Of a DNA stretch of 64,000 bases, positions 44,728 to 56,746 are shown piece by piece; the stretch's first letter is position 1; the number at the start of each line of letters is the position of its first letter. Origin of the DNA: Amorphus coralli DSM 19760 (GTDB lineage Bacteria; Pseudomonadota; Alphaproteobacteria; Rhizobiales; Amorphaceae); NCBI RefSeq assembly GCF_000374525.1, contig NZ_KB894571.1, positions 682,001-746,000 on the forward strand. Direction: 5' to 3'. The notes below the pieces were generated by a model. It ran no database searches. It saw only the letters and a list, made by a program, of their open reading frames with translations, and had not been told where the DNA came from. The position numbers and the translations under genes were made by a program.

Positions 44728-45591
44728 TTACTGGTTGCCGCCGGAGGTCGTGGCCGCGTCGCTCTCCGGAGCGGCATCGGCCGGCGCGTCGAGACGCTCC
44801 ACCGTGGTCGCGTCCTTGAGCTCGGCGAGGCGCTGCGTCAGGAGTTCGCGCACCATGGCCTCCCTGAGCTGCTCCTCGACGTCGGCAAAAGCCGGCGGCT
44901 GCTGCTCGCGCTTGTCCTCGACCTTGATGATGTGGAAGCCGAACTGGGTCTTCACCGGCTCCTCGGTATAGGCGCCCGGCTCAAGCGCGAAGGCGGCGGC
45001 CTCGAACTCCGGCACCATCTGGCCCTTGCTGAAGTAGCCCAGGTCGCCGCCCTTCGGACCGGACGGGCCGGTGGAATGCTGCTGCGCGAGCTCGGCGAAA
45101 TCGGCGCCGTTGTCGAGCTCGTCGATCAGCTCGTCCGCTTCCTCGGCGGTCTCGACCAGGATGTGACGCGCCTGGATCTCTTCCTGCGGGTCGAGCTTGG
45201 CGATCTCTTCCTCGTAGCGGGCGCGAACCTCGTCCTCGCCGACCGAACCCTCGATTTCCTGCTCGAAGTAGATGTCGCGCAGGGCCTGGGACTCCAGGAA
45301 GGACAACTCGGCCTTGAAGTCCGCGCTCTCGTCGATCCCGGCAGCGCGCGCGGCGTTCGCCATGACCTGGAGATCGATCAGGGCCTGGATGACCACTTCG
45401 CGGCGCTGCTCCTCCGGAACCTGCGTCAGGCGGGGGCCGAGCATGTCGGTCGCGCGGGAGACATCGGCATTCGTAATGGTCGCGTCGCCGACGCGCACGA
45501 CCACGTCATCCTGGGCCAGCGCGGTCGCGGCTGCCGGCAGGGCGATGGCCGCGGCAAGCGCGCAGGACCGGGCGAATTGGCTGATAAGCAT
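44728..45591 (-). CDS. peptidylprolyl isomerase, parvulin/PpiC type, periplasmic
   Basis: The 287-residue periplasmic chaperone has a signal peptide (1-27, ALAQD), an N-terminal helical region with SurA_N-type [18 protein letters not shown], and a parvulin rotamase core ([20 protein letters not shown], the [20 protein letters not shown] loop, [12 protein letters not shown]). A C-terminal acidic/Ala-rich tail follows. It catalyses cis-trans prolyl isomerisation and assists outer-membrane protein folding. It is divergent from secA by 254 bp, a frequent linkage in this group. Confidence 0.93.
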   Translation of the reverse strand: MLISQFARSCALAAAIALPAAATALAQDDVVVRVGDATITNADVSRATDMLGPRLTQVPEEQRREVVIQALIDLQVMANAARAAGIDESADFKAELSFLESQALRDIYFEQEIEGSVGEDEVRARYEEEIAKLDPQEEIQARHILVETAEEADELIDELDNGADFAELAQQHSTGPSGPKGGDLGYFSKGQMVPEFEAAAFALEPGAYTEEPVKTQFGFHIIKVEDKREQQPPAFADVEEQLREAMVRELLTQRLAELKDATTVERLDAPADAAPESDAATTSGGNQ

Positions 45592-45660
45592 CAAAAACTG
45601 CCTTTCAAAATGCGGGTGCCCCCATACGAAGCGCCGGCACACTGTCGGAAAGCGGTCACG

Positions 45661-45689
45661 TTGACAACCATCAGGCCCCCTCTTATGTC
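45661..45689 (+). promoter_or_regulatory. candidate secA promoter
   Basis: A consensus -35 TTGACA (45661-45666) is followed after 17 bp by TATGTC (45684-45689). It would give a leader of about 150 nt before secA; I see no SecM-like arrest peptide in it. Confidence 0.5.
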
Positions 45690-45845
45690 TCGGCTGCCGC
45701 CTCGGATCCCACGCTTGCGAGCGCCAGGTCCGCCCCGTCCGGCAAGAGCTTTCCCATATCGGTCGATGAGGTCGACCTCCGGGGCTTCCGGCGAGGCACC
45801 CAGCCGGCAAAGAATTGCAATGTCCCCTCGGAGGTTAGAGCGGCC

Positions 45846-48650
<2,805 letters not shown>

Positions 48651-48854
48651 GGCGGCGGACAGCATCGCTCGCGTGGACGCGGCAACGCGCCCACGGGGCA
48701 TGCCGCACGCCACCGCAGCGCATCGCGCCGGCAGGATCCGGCGGCCTTGCCTTTAGACCCGGGGTTGCGCGTTGACGAGGGCTTGCGTCCGGCGCTCTGA
48801 TCCCAAGACGGTCCGACCGCGACCCGATCCATCCCGAGGGGGCCGCCGAAGCCG

Positions 48855-50624
48855 ATGACCTACCAGCAGATTGCGCTCTTCGGCCTGTTCGCCGTCGTCT
48901 TCGCCTTCCTGATCTGGGGCAGATTCCGCTACGATCTGGTGGCCTTCGCGGCGCTGATCATCGGCGTCATCATCGGCGCCGTTCCCAACGATCTCGCGTT
49001 TACCGGCTTCGGACATCCCGCGACCCTGATCGTGGCGCTGGTGCTGGTGGTTTCCCGCGGGCTCGTCAACGCGGGCGCCATCGGCGTTCTGGCCCGCGCG
49101 GTCCGCAGGACCGGCGAGAGCATCCCCCGGCATGTCGTTACCATCGGCGGCATCGGCGCCGCGCTGTCCGCCTTCATCAACAACGTCGCAGCGCTCGCTC
49201 TCCTCATGCCGGTCGACATCGAGGCGGCGAAACGCGCCGGACGCCCGGTGGGCGCCACGCTGATGGCACTCTCCTTCGCCACCATCCTCGGCGGGCTCGT
49301 CACCATGATCGGCACGCCGCCGAACATCATCGTGGCGCAGTATCGCGGCCAGGTGGAGGGCGCCCCCTTCTCAATGTTCGACTTCGCCCCGGTGGGGCTG
49401 GCCTGCGCCCTGGCCGGGCTGGCCTTCATCGCGACGATCGGCTGGCGGCTGGTTCCGCAGCGCGAGGGAGCGCTTCCCGACGCCCTCGCCGCAGTGAAGG
49501 ACTACGTGGCCGAGCTGGAGGTCCCGGAAGGCTCCAAGTCGATCGGACGCCGGGTGCAGGACCTGCGCTCCAAGACCCGCGAAATGGATGTCGAGATTCT
49601 CGGCCTCGTGCGCGGCGGCAAGCACCTGCCCGGACGGGCGCTGGCGGCCGAACTGCGGGAGGGCGATCTCATCCTGGTGGAAGGCGCCCCCTCCGCCCTC
49701 GACCGGGTGCGCAGCGAGTACGAGTTGTCGGTGGTCGGCTCAAGCCAGATCGAAGAACTTGGCGGCAGCGACATGACACTCACCGAGGCCGTCGTCACCC
49801 GCGAGAGCCGGATCGACGGGCGCTCGGTGAAGCAGATCGGGCTCTTGCGCCATCATGGCGTCAGCCTGCTGGGCGTTTCCCGGCAGGGCAAGCGCATCAA
49901 TGGACGCGTTCCGGGCCTGACACTGCGCGCCGGCGACATCCTGCTTCTCTACGGACCGGCGGAGCGCATGGACGACGTCATCGCCTGGCTGGGCGCCCTG
50001 CCGCTGGCCGCCCGGGGCCTGAACGTGACGCAGGGCCACCGGGCCTGGCTCGCCGCGGGCCTGTTCGCCGTGGCGGTCGGCGCCGCGAGCGTCGGTATCA
50101 TCGACCTTGCCATCGCGCTGGCCGCCGTGGCCGCGCTCTACGTGGCGCTCGACATCGTGCCGATCCGCGAGGTCTACGATCACATCGAATGGCCCGTGGT
50201 GGTCCTGCTGGGTTCCATGATCCCGCTCGGGGCGGCACTGGAGGAGGCCGGCGGGACGGCGCTCATCGCGGACTGGATCGTCGCCGGCACGGCGGGGCTA
50301 CCGGCCGCGGTGATCCTTACCGTCGTCATGCTGGTGACGATGACGCTCTCCGACGTGCTCAACAACACGGCGACGGCGGTGGTCGCCGCGCCGACCGGCT
50401 ACGAGATCGCCGCCCAGCTCGGCGTGTCTCCCGATCCCTTTCTGATGGCGGTGGCCGTGGCCGCGTCCTGCGCCTTCCTCACGCCCATCGGACACAAGAA
50501 CAACACGCTCGTGCTGGGCCCCGGCGGCTACTCGTTCGGCGACTACTGGCGCATGGGGCTGCCGCTGGAGATCCTCATCATCGCCGTCGGCGTGCCGATG
50601 ATCCTCCTCGTCTGGCCGCTGTAG
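48855..50624 (+). CDS. SLC13/DASS-type anion transporter with TrkA-C (RCK) domains
   Basis: The 589-residue inner-membrane protein has two blocks of hydrophobic segments (about 1-195 and 395-589) flanking a central soluble block (about 205-390) with two TrkA_C domains (REMDVEILGLVRGGKHLPG and SVKQIGLLRHHGVSLLGVSR). NNVAALALLMPV and GTPPNIIVAQYRG, and the second-half NNTATAVVAAPTGYEIA, are substrate-site motifs of the SLC13/ArsB superfamily. Relatives carry sulfate, dicarboxylates or sodium; this substrate is unknown. TrkA_C domains may bind nucleotides or dicarboxylates as regulators. Confidence 0.88.
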   Translation: MTYQQIALFGLFAVVFAFLIWGRFRYDLVAFAALIIGVIIGAVPNDLAFTGFGHPATLIVALVLVVSRGLVNAGAIGVLARAVRRTGESIPRHVVTIGGIGAALSAFINNVAALALLMPVDIEAAKRAGRPVGATLMALSFATILGGLVTMIGTPPNIIVAQYRGQVEGAPFSMFDFAPVGLACALAGLAFIATIGWRLVPQREGALPDALAAVKDYVAELEVPEGSKSIGRRVQDLRSKTREMDVEILGLVRGGKHLPGRALAAELREGDLILVEGAPSALDRVRSEYELSVVGSSQIEELGGSDMTLTEAVVTRESRIDGRSVKQIGLLRHHGVSLLGVSRQGKRINGRVPGLTLRAGDILLLYGPAERMDDVIAWLGALPLAARGLNVTQGHRAWLAAGLFAVAVGAASVGIIDLAIALAAVAALYVALDIVPIREVYDHIEWPVVVLLGSMIPLGAALEEAGGTALIADWIVAGTAGLPAAVILTVVMLVTMTLSDVLNNTATAVVAAPTGYEIAAQLGVSPDPFLMAVAVAASCAFLTPIGHKNNTLVLGPGGYSFGDYWRMGLPLEILIIAVGVPMILLVWPL

Positions 50625-50661
50625 CCCGGACCGGCCAACCGGCAGGCAGGAGGCCGCCGCG

Positions 50662-51630
50662 TCAGGCCACGCCGCGATAGAGCATCCCGATATAGACCAC
50701 GTAGGCGCCGAGGAGCAGGAAGCCCTCCGTCCGGGACAGGCGGCCGCGGCTGCGCGCCATCAGCACCATAGCGACGGACACTGCCACCATGATCGGAAAG
50801 TCCACCCGCAACATGTCCTGGGAGACGGGGATCGGGTGAACCAGGGCGGTGATGCCGCCGATGCCGAGCACGTTGTAGACGTTGGAGCCGAGCACATTGC
50901 CGAGCGCGATCTCGGAGTGCTTGCGGAAGGCGGCGATCATCGAGGTCGCAAGCTCCGGCAGCGAGGTGCCGAGCGCCACCAGAGACAGGCCGATCACGTC
51001 CTCCGAGATATCGAACATGCGGGCCAGCTCGACGGATCCGTCGACCAGGAAGTTGGCGCCGCCGATGACCAGACCGATGCCGACCACCACGAGGCCGATA
51101 TCGCGCAGCGAACGGCCGCCATTCTGGGTTGCCTCGTCTTCGTCGCCGATGGCCATGGCCCCGCCGGCGTCGACGTGCTCGCACGCACCGGCGCGTTCGC
51201 TGCGATAAAGCCAGGCGAGATAGACCACCAGGCCCGTCACGAAGAGGCCGCCCATCCATCGCTCGAGTTCGCCGGTCATGGCGAAGAGCGTGAAGAGAAT
51301 GGCGGTGCCAATCACCAGGCCGCCATCGCGCACCACCGCCGCCCGCGAACAGACGAACGGCCGGATCGCCGCCGCGACACCGAGGATCAGCAGAATGTTC
51401 GCGATGTTGGAGCCGACGATGTTGCCGATGGCAATGCCCGGCGCGCCGCGCCACGCCGCCTCCAGACAGGTCACGAGCTCTGGCACCGAGGTTCCGAAAC
51501 CAACGATCGTAACGCCCACGACCAGGGGCGACATGCCGAGTTTGACGGCCAGTCGCGAGGCTCCCCTGACCAGGAGTTCGCCGCCGGCGAGAAGGCCGAC
51601 AACGCCGATCGCGATTTCAAGGAAAAGCAT
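50662..51630 (-). CDS. calcium/sodium antiporter, CaCA family (YrbG-like)
   Basis: The 322-residue protein has about 10-11 hydrophobic segments and two inverted alpha repeats: GFGTSVPELVTCLEAAWRGA with GNIVGSNIANILLILG, and ALGTSLPELATSMIAAFRKH with GNVLGSNVYNVLGIGG. These G-T-S-x-P-E-L motifs are the ion-binding sites of YrbG-type exchangers that expel Ca2+ against Na+ or H+. A hydrophilic loop (about 145-170) separates the repeats. ATG 51630 places MLFLEIAIGVVG at the first helix. Confidence 0.92.
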   Translation of the reverse strand: MLFLEIAIGVVGLLAGGELLVRGASRLAVKLGMSPLVVGVTIVGFGTSVPELVTCLEAAWRGAPGIAIGNIVGSNIANILLILGVAAAIRPFVCSRAAVVRDGGLVIGTAILFTLFAMTGELERWMGGLFVTGLVVYLAWLYRSERAGACEHVDAGGAMAIGDEDEATQNGGRSLRDIGLVVVGIGLVIGGANFLVDGSVELARMFDISEDVIGLSLVALGTSLPELATSMIAAFRKHSEIALGNVLGSNVYNVLGIGGITALVHPIPVSQDMLRVDFPIMVAVSVAMVLMARSRGRLSRTEGFLLLGAYVVYIGMLYRGVA

Positions 51631-51809
51631 GCAGATCCGGAACGGTTTGAGGCAGGCGGTGAAGGCGCACAAAAAGCGCCCCGGGACCGCGAAGGTTCCA
51701 GGGAGCTGTCTCGCGAGCCGGCGAACGCTCTCTTAAATTGGATCGCCGGGCCCGATATGAAAGGTGCGAACGCATGCTTTTCCGGCGCACGACCCGGGCC
51801 GGGCCGCAA

Positions 51810-52247
51810 TCAGCCGCGCGGGACCGGCTTCCAGTCCGGCGGCGCCATTTCGAAGCTCTCGAAGAGAAAGCCCGGCGCGACGGTGCAGCCGATGAGCGTC
51901 CAGTGTCCAAGCGATTCCGCCGTCTGCCAGGCGTGCGGCGGCACCACCACCTGGGGCCGCTCACCCGCTGCCAGATTCTGGCCGAGCCGGTGGCTGGCGG
52001 CATCGTGGCCATTCTCGGAGATGGTGAGCGCCAGCGGCGCACCCGCGTACCAGTGCCAGACCTCTGTTGCATCCACCCGGTGCCAGGCGGACAGGTCGCC
52101 CGCCGCCAGCAGATAATAGATGGCCGTAGAGTGCGCCCGTCCCTCGTGGCCGTTTGGGTCGCGGTAGGTCTCGCAGAAGAAGCCGCCTTCCGGGTGCGGT
52201 TTCATGTCGAGCATGCGGACGATCTCGTCCGCCGTCAGGTCTGGCAT
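51810..52247 (-). CDS. cupin domain protein, DUF985 family
   Basis: The 145-residue protein is a small beta-barrel of the DUF985 cupins: LDMKPHPEGGFFCETYRDPN, STAIYYLLAAGDLSAWHRVD, EVWHWYAGAPLALTI, VVVPPHAWQTAESLGHWTLI and GCTVAPGFLFESFEMAPPDW. Conserved His/Glu/Trp residues form a sugar- or metal-binding pocket. The family is related to bacterial epimerases and plant RmlC-like proteins, but no reaction is assigned. It starts 34 bp after gloB stops and is probably co-transcribed. Confidence 0.92.
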   Translation of the reverse strand: MPDLTADEIVRMLDMKPHPEGGFFCETYRDPNGHEGRAHSTAIYYLLAAGDLSAWHRVDATEVWHWYAGAPLALTISENGHDAASHRLGQNLAAGERPQVVVPPHAWQTAESLGHWTLIGCTVAPGFLFESFEMAPPDWKPVPRG

Positions 52248-52281
52248 CTTGTTCCCCTTTGCATACGCGCCTGCAGGCCCC

Positions 52282-53055
52282 TCAGAACGTGTCGCGGCGC
52301 GCACGCAGTTCCTTGAACACCGCTTCCGGCGGCTCGCCGTCCAGGCCAATCTGCGCGGCAAGCGCCGGATCGTCGGCACGCAGGAACGGGTTGGTGGCTT
52401 TTTCCTCCGCCATGGTCGACGGCACCGTCGGCTCTCCGCGCGAGCGCGCCGCCTCGACCGCGGAGCGGCGATCGGCGAGCACCCGGTTGTCGGGATCGAC
52501 GCTGGTGGCGAACTCGGCGTTCTTCTGGGTGTATTCGTGGCCGCAGTAGATGCGCGTGTCGTCCGGCAGCACCTGGCGCAGGGTTGCGAGCGAGGCCCAC
52601 ATGGTTGCGGCATCGCCCTCGAAGAGGCGGCCGCAGCCCAGGGCGAACAGCGTATCTCCGGTGAAGGCCACACCGAGGTCGGGGAACCAGTAGGACAGCG
52701 GGCCCGAGGTGTGGCCCGGCGTTTCGATGGCGCGCACGCCCCACGCTCCGATGGTGGCGCTGTCGCCATCGCTCAGGAGCTCGTCGAGCCCGTCGATCCG
52801 GCTCGCCTCGTTGTGCGGACCGATGACGGTGGCGCCGTCGCGCGCCTTCAGTTCGGCGATGCCCTCGACATGGTCGGGATGGTGGTGGGTGATGAGGATG
52901 TGGCTCAGCGACCAGCCGGTCTCGTCCAGAACCGCGGCGATCGGCGCCGCCTCCGGGGCGTCGACGAGCACCGTCGTTCCGCCGTCAGGATCGTGGAGCA
53001 GAACGGCGTAGTTGTCCGAACGGCACGGAATGAGGCGAATGTCGGCGTTGGCCAT
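52282..53055 (-). CDS. gloB: hydroxyacylglutathione hydrolase (glyoxalase II)
   Basis: The 257-residue metallo-beta-lactamase-fold enzyme hydrolyses S-D-lactoylglutathione to lactate and glutathione, completing methylglyoxal detoxification. The binuclear metal motif is THHHPDH (56-62); further ligands sit in ETPGHTSGPLSYWF, FTGDTLFALGCGRLFEGD and YCGHEYT. The C-terminal HAGH domain (NPFLRADDPAL, FKELRARRDTF) is complete. It is divergent from a methyltransferase gene by 100 bp; this gloB-methyltransferase arrangement is frequent in Rhizobiales. Confidence 0.95.
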   Translation of the reverse strand: MANADIRLIPCRSDNYAVLLHDPDGGTTVLVDAPEAAPIAAVLDETGWSLSHILITHHHPDHVEGIAELKARDGATVIGPHNEASRIDGLDELLSDGDSATIGAWGVRAIETPGHTSGPLSYWFPDLGVAFTGDTLFALGCGRLFEGDAATMWASLATLRQVLPDDTRIYCGHEYTQKNAEFATSVDPDNRVLADRRSAVEAARSRGEPTVPSTMAEEKATNPFLRADDPALAAQIGLDGEPPEAVFKELRARRDTF

Positions 53056-53155
53056 GTCTGTCTCCCGCTATTCGTTGCGAAACTGTCCTATCATCCCGAC
53101 TTAATGTCAGGGTCGGGAAATTGCGAAGCCCGGTATCCCGAGGAGCAGCATCTCG

Positions 53156-53968
53156 ATGCATCTCGACGCGGTGGAGATCCGAAATTTCTATCTCTCGCCG
53201 CGCGGCCGGATCGTACGGCAGATCCTGTCCGCGCAGATCCGCGAGATCTGGCCCGACGTGACCGGACAGCGGCTTGTGGGCCTCGGCCACGCCACGCCGT
53301 TCCTGCGTCCGTTCAAAGGTGAGGCGGAGCGGGTGATGGCCTTCATGCCCGCCCAGCACGGCGTGTTCTGCTGGCCGCCGGAAGGCCCCTCCACCACCGC
53401 ACTGGTCGTCGACGACAGCCTGCCGCTGCCGGACGCGAGCGTCGAACGCGTCCTTGTCGTCCACGCGCTGGAGAACACCACCCAGCCGAAGACGCTCCTG
53501 CGGGACGTCTGGCGCGTGCTGCCCCCCGGTGGCCGGGCCCTGGTGGTGGTCGCCAACCGGACCGGTCTGTGGTCGCGCATCGAAACGACACCGTTCGGCG
53601 TCGGCCAGCCCTTCAGCCGAAGCCAGATCACCCGGCAGATGGAAGAGCTCTCGTTCGCCACCGGCCGGGTGGAGAACGCCCTGTTCGTTCCGCCCTCCAC
53701 GACCCGGTCGGTCCTGGGCTCGGCGCGGGGCTGGGAGCGGATGGGCGGACGCTTCTGGCCGAAGCTTGCCGGCGTCGTGCTAATTGAGGCGGAGAAGCGG
53801 ATGGCCCAGCCCATCGTCTCCGGCCGCAAGCGCCGGGTGCCCGCATTCGTGCCGGGACTTGCTCCCGCCCCCAGCGCCCGCGCATCGCTCCGCGTTTCCG
53901 AAACTAGCGGCGCAGGAGAAACACCGCCTGCTCGCCGAACAGGTTCCAGAACCACCACGGCGCGTTGA
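53156..53968 (+). CDS. class I SAM-dependent methyltransferase
   Basis: The 270-residue cytosolic protein begins MHLDAVEIRNFYLSPRGRIV and has methyltransferase_11 features: LVVDDSLPLPDASVERVLVV and RDVWRVLPPGGRALVVVANR, with a degenerate motif I (RLVGLGHATPF). The NRTGLWSRIETTPFGVGQPFSRSQI stretch is a conserved mark of the alphaproteobacterial neighbour of gloB. Target unknown. The last 22 codons, rich in Ser/Thr/Arg, overlap the antisense end of metW. Confidence 0.87.
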   Translation: MHLDAVEIRNFYLSPRGRIVRQILSAQIREIWPDVTGQRLVGLGHATPFLRPFKGEAERVMAFMPAQHGVFCWPPEGPSTTALVVDDSLPLPDASVERVLVVHALENTTQPKTLLRDVWRVLPPGGRALVVVANRTGLWSRIETTPFGVGQPFSRSQITRQMEELSFATGRVENALFVPPSTTRSVLGSARGWERMGGRFWPKLAGVVLIEAEKRMAQPIVSGRKRRVPAFVPGLAPAPSARASLRVSETSGAGETPPARRTGSRTTTAR

Positions 53969-54524
53969 TCGGGATCCGCCCGCCCGTCCCGTTCAGCGCC
54001 ATCGCCTCGATGACCGTCGCGTCCAGCTCCTCGCACAGGGTCACGAAGTCCCGGATCGTGCAGAAGTGGATGTTCGGCGTGGCGTACCACGGCTCCGGCA
54101 GGTGCGGCGTGATCGGCATTCGACCCTCCAGCAGGAGCTGGCGGCGCATCCGCCAGTGGCCGAAATTCGGGAAGGAGATGATCGCCCGGGAGCCGATCCG
54201 CAGAAGATTCTGCAGCACGGTCTTCGGATCATGGGTCGCCTGCAGCGTCTGGCTGAGGATCACGTAGTCGAAGGAATCGTCGAGATAGCCGGACAGATCG
54301 GCATCGGCGTCCCCCTGGATCACCGACAGGCCCCGCGCCACGCACTCGTTCACCCCCGTCTGGGACAGCTCGATGCCGCGCGCATCGACGCCCTTTCGGG
54401 TGGACAGGAGTTCCATCAGCCCGCCGTCGCCACAGCCGACATCGAGGACCCGCGAGCCGGGTTCCACCAGGTCGGCGACGACATCGAGGTCGAAGCGGCC
54501 GCGCTTCAGCGCCACGTCGTTCAT
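53904..54524 (-). CDS. metW: methionine biosynthesis protein MetW
   Basis: The 206-residue class I methyltransferase-like protein has motif [16 protein letters not shown] (43-57), [38 protein letters not shown] and [21 protein letters not shown]. MetW is required with MetX for homoserine acylation in some proteobacteria, apparently by activating MetX. Its start overlaps the metX stop by four bases, so the two are coupled. The 3' end overlaps the convergent methyltransferase gene by 65 bp. Confidence 0.94.
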   Translation of the reverse strand: MNDVALKRGRFDLDVVADLVEPGSRVLDVGCGDGGLMELLSTRKGVDARGIELSQTGVNECVARGLSVIQGDADADLSGYLDDSFDYVILSQTLQATHDPKTVLQNLLRIGSRAIISFPNFGHWRMRRQLLLEGRMPITPHLPEPWYATPNIHFCTIRDFVTLCEELDATVIEAMALNGTGGRIPINAPWWFWNLFGEQAVFLLRR

Positions 54525-55726
54525 GCCGGAACCGGGGCGGGCGGATCGATGCCCCGCACGGAGGCGGCACCGGTGAGGAAGCCGCGGGTCACCCGGAACA
54601 GCTCGGGCTCGTCCAGCAGGAAGGAATCGTGGCCGCGGTCGCTCTCGATCTCCACGAAGGAGACGTTGGCGCCGGCGGCGTTCAGCGCGTGCACGACAGC
54701 CCGGCTTTCCTTGGTCGGGAACAGCCAGTCGCTGGTGAAGGAGATCACGCAGAACCGGGTCGGCGAGCGGCGGAAGGCATTGGCCAGCAGACCGCCGTGA
54801 TCGGCCGCCATGTCGAAATAATCCATCGCCCGGGTGACGTAGAGATAGGAGTTGGCGTCGAACCGGTCGACGAAGGTCGATCCCTGGTGACGCAGGTAGC
54901 TCTCGATCTGGAAGTCCGCGTCGAAGCCATAGGTGATGGCCTCGCGATCCTGCAGGTTGCGGCCGAACTTGGAGTGCAGCGCCGGCTCGGAGACGTAGGT
55001 GATGTGCGCGGCCATCCGCGCCACCGACAGCCCCTTCTTGGGGATCGCCCCACCCTCCAGATAGCGCCCCCCCTGCCAGGCCGGATCGGCCATGATCGCT
55101 TGGCGACCCACTTCATGGAAGGCGATGTTCTGCGAGGAATGCCGTGCGCCGGCGGCGATCGGCAACGCCGCAAACACCCGGTCGGGATAGCTCGCCGCCC
55201 ACTCCAGCACCTGCATGCCACCCATGGACCCGCCGACGACGGCGAACAGCATGTCGATGCCGAGCCGGTCGATCAGCATGGCCTGGGCGCGCACCATGTC
55301 GGCGATCGTCACGAGCGGCAGCCTCAGCCCATAGCGCTTGCCGGTGTCGGGATCGACCGATGCCGGGCCGGTCGTGCCCGCGCAGCCGCCGATGACGTTG
55401 GCGCAGATGACGAAGAAGCGATCGGTGTCGATGGGCCGGCCGGGCCCGACCATCATGCTCCACCAGCCGCGCTTGCCGGTGATGGGATGGGTCGACGCCG
55501 CATACTGGTCGCCGGTCAGAGCATGGCAGACGAGGACAGCGTTCGAGCGATCCGCGTTCAGCGTTCCGTGGGTCGTATAGGCGATCTGCCAAGGGGCAAG
55601 CGCACTGCCGGCGTCGAGGGCAAGCGGCTGGTCCGGCCCGAAATACTCGACCGGGCTGGATGGCGAATCGACCTCTCGGAGCCGGGCGGATGCCACGGCG
55701 TCGTCGTGGTCTGGAAGATGGGTCAT
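54521..55726 (-). CDS. metX: homoserine O-acyltransferase
   Basis: The 401-residue alpha/beta hydrolase activates homoserine with acetyl- or succinyl-CoA in methionine synthesis. The nucleophile S167 lies in [14 protein letters not shown]; the other triad residues fit SDWLFP (Asp) and [12 protein letters not shown] (His). [14 protein letters not shown] is a substrate-site loop; whether the acyl donor is acetyl or succinyl cannot be told by eye. A strong promoter lies just upstream. It is divergent from the chorismate mutase gene. Confidence 0.95.
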   Translation of the reverse strand: MTHLPDHDDAVASARLREVDSPSSPVEYFGPDQPLALDAGSALAPWQIAYTTHGTLNADRSNAVLVCHALTGDQYAASTHPITGKRGWWSMMVGPGRPIDTDRFFVICANVIGGCAGTTGPASVDPDTGKRYGLRLPLVTIADMVRAQAMLIDRLGIDMLFAVVGGSMGGMQVLEWAASYPDRVFAALPIAAGARHSSQNIAFHEVGRQAIMADPAWQGGRYLEGGAIPKKGLSVARMAAHITYVSEPALHSKFGRNLQDREAITYGFDADFQIESYLRHQGSTFVDRFDANSYLYVTRAMDYFDMAADHGGLLANAFRRSPTRFCVISFTSDWLFPTKESRAVVHALNAAGANVSFVEIESDRGHDSFLLDEPELFRVTRGFLTGAASVRGIDPPAPVPA

Positions 55727-55768
55727 TCCGGTTCCCGACAGGTGGTTCGGTACCGCGGAGGGCGCGGG

Positions 55769-55798
55769 TAGCTAGGAAATGGCCTCCCCGGGTGTCAA
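55769..55798 (-). promoter_or_regulatory. metX promoter
   Basis: On the minus strand TTGACA (55793-55798) and TAGCTA (55769-55774) are 18 bp apart, a near-consensus sigma-70 promoter ending about 42 bp before the metX ATG. The short leader leaves no room for a full SAM-II-type riboswitch. Confidence 0.7.
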
Positions 55799-55885
55799 TG
55801 TTTTCTTTGATTTCGTTCCGCTGCTCTTCTAAGGATGTCGGCTCGCGCGCGGCACCGTCGACGCGCGCCCTTCGTGGTGTTCCTC

Positions 55886-56746
55886 ATGTCACACTCGGCC
55901 TCCCGGGGGTCATCGGATCCAGCCCCGGTGACGCTCGACTCGCTCAGGAACCGCATCGACCAGATCGATGCCGAAATGCACGCCCTTCTCATGGAACGGG
56001 CGCGGACCGTCTCGGACATCGTCGCGGCGAAGGGGCCATCCCCCTCGGCGATCGTGATCCAGCCGGCGCGTGAAGGCGCCGTGCTGACGCGCAGGCTCGA
56101 CGCCCACGAGGGCCTGCTGCCGCCGACAATCGTCACCCATGTCTGGCGCTCGGTGATTTCCGCCTTCTGCGATCTCCAGCGCCCCTTCCGCGTCCATGTC
56201 GCGGGCCTCTCCGGCGCCTCCGGAGCGATGCGCGACCTCGCCCGCTTCTGGTTCGGGTTTGCCCCGGCTCTCGTCGATGCCGCCGACGGCGCCGCTGCCC
56301 TAAAGGGGCTGGCTGACCACGGCGGCGACCTTGCCCTGGTTTCGCTGTCACAGCCGGGCGCATGGTGGCAGGCGCTGTCGTCCGACGGCGCCCACGTGGT
56401 GGCCCGGTTCGCGGCACCCGAGGGTGAAGCGCACGACGTGCTGCTGATCGCGGGCGCCAAGGTCGGCCCGGCAGGCGGCGCCGTGACCGTCTACTCGCTG
56501 ACCGTGCAGGGCAACGCCACGCTTCCGATCCTGGACGGCGTGGAAGGCCTGGCCAGCGCCATCGATGGCGGGACCACCCACGCCCTGATCGCCTCGGCTG
56601 CGCCTCCCGAGGCCCTCATCCAATCCCTGCAGGCGGCTGGCCTCATCGGCTCGCCGTCGCTCGACCCGGTCGGTCAGTACGATCCGGCGCTGGTCGGGAC
56701 CGCCGCATTCGTCAGTCAGACGACCCAGAAGGAGCCCACGTCATGA
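55886..56746 (+). CDS. chorismate mutase (AroQ type) with C-terminal domain of unknown function
   Basis: The 286-residue protein starts with an AroQ helix bundle (about 15-90): [34 protein letters not shown] and [13 protein letters not shown] carry the Arg and Lys residues that bind chorismate and prephenate. The remaining 190 residues ([36 protein letters not shown] and onward) do not match the TyrA or PheA domains I know. Downstream hisC overlaps by four bases. The ATG at 55886 avoids a basic leader from an upstream start at 55835. Confidence 0.88.
   Translation: MSHSASRGSSDPAPVTLDSLRNRIDQIDAEMHALLMERARTVSDIVAAKGPSPSAIVIQPAREGAVLTRRLDAHEGLLPPTIVTHVWRSVISAFCDLQRPFRVHVAGLSGASGAMRDLARFWFGFAPALVDAADGAAALKGLADHGGDLALVSLSQPGAWWQALSSDGAHVVARFAAPEGEAHDVLLIAGAKVGPAGGAVTVYSLTVQGNATLPILDGVEGLASAIDGGTTHALIASAAPPEALIQSLQAAGLIGSPSLDPVGQYDPALVGTAAFVSQTTQKEPTS

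Noticed and set aside
55727-55885. SAM-II-type riboswitch before metX
   Set aside because: The metX leader downstream of the TTGACA/TAGCTA promoter is only about 35-40 nt and lacks the conserved pseudoknot elements I know for SAM-II.
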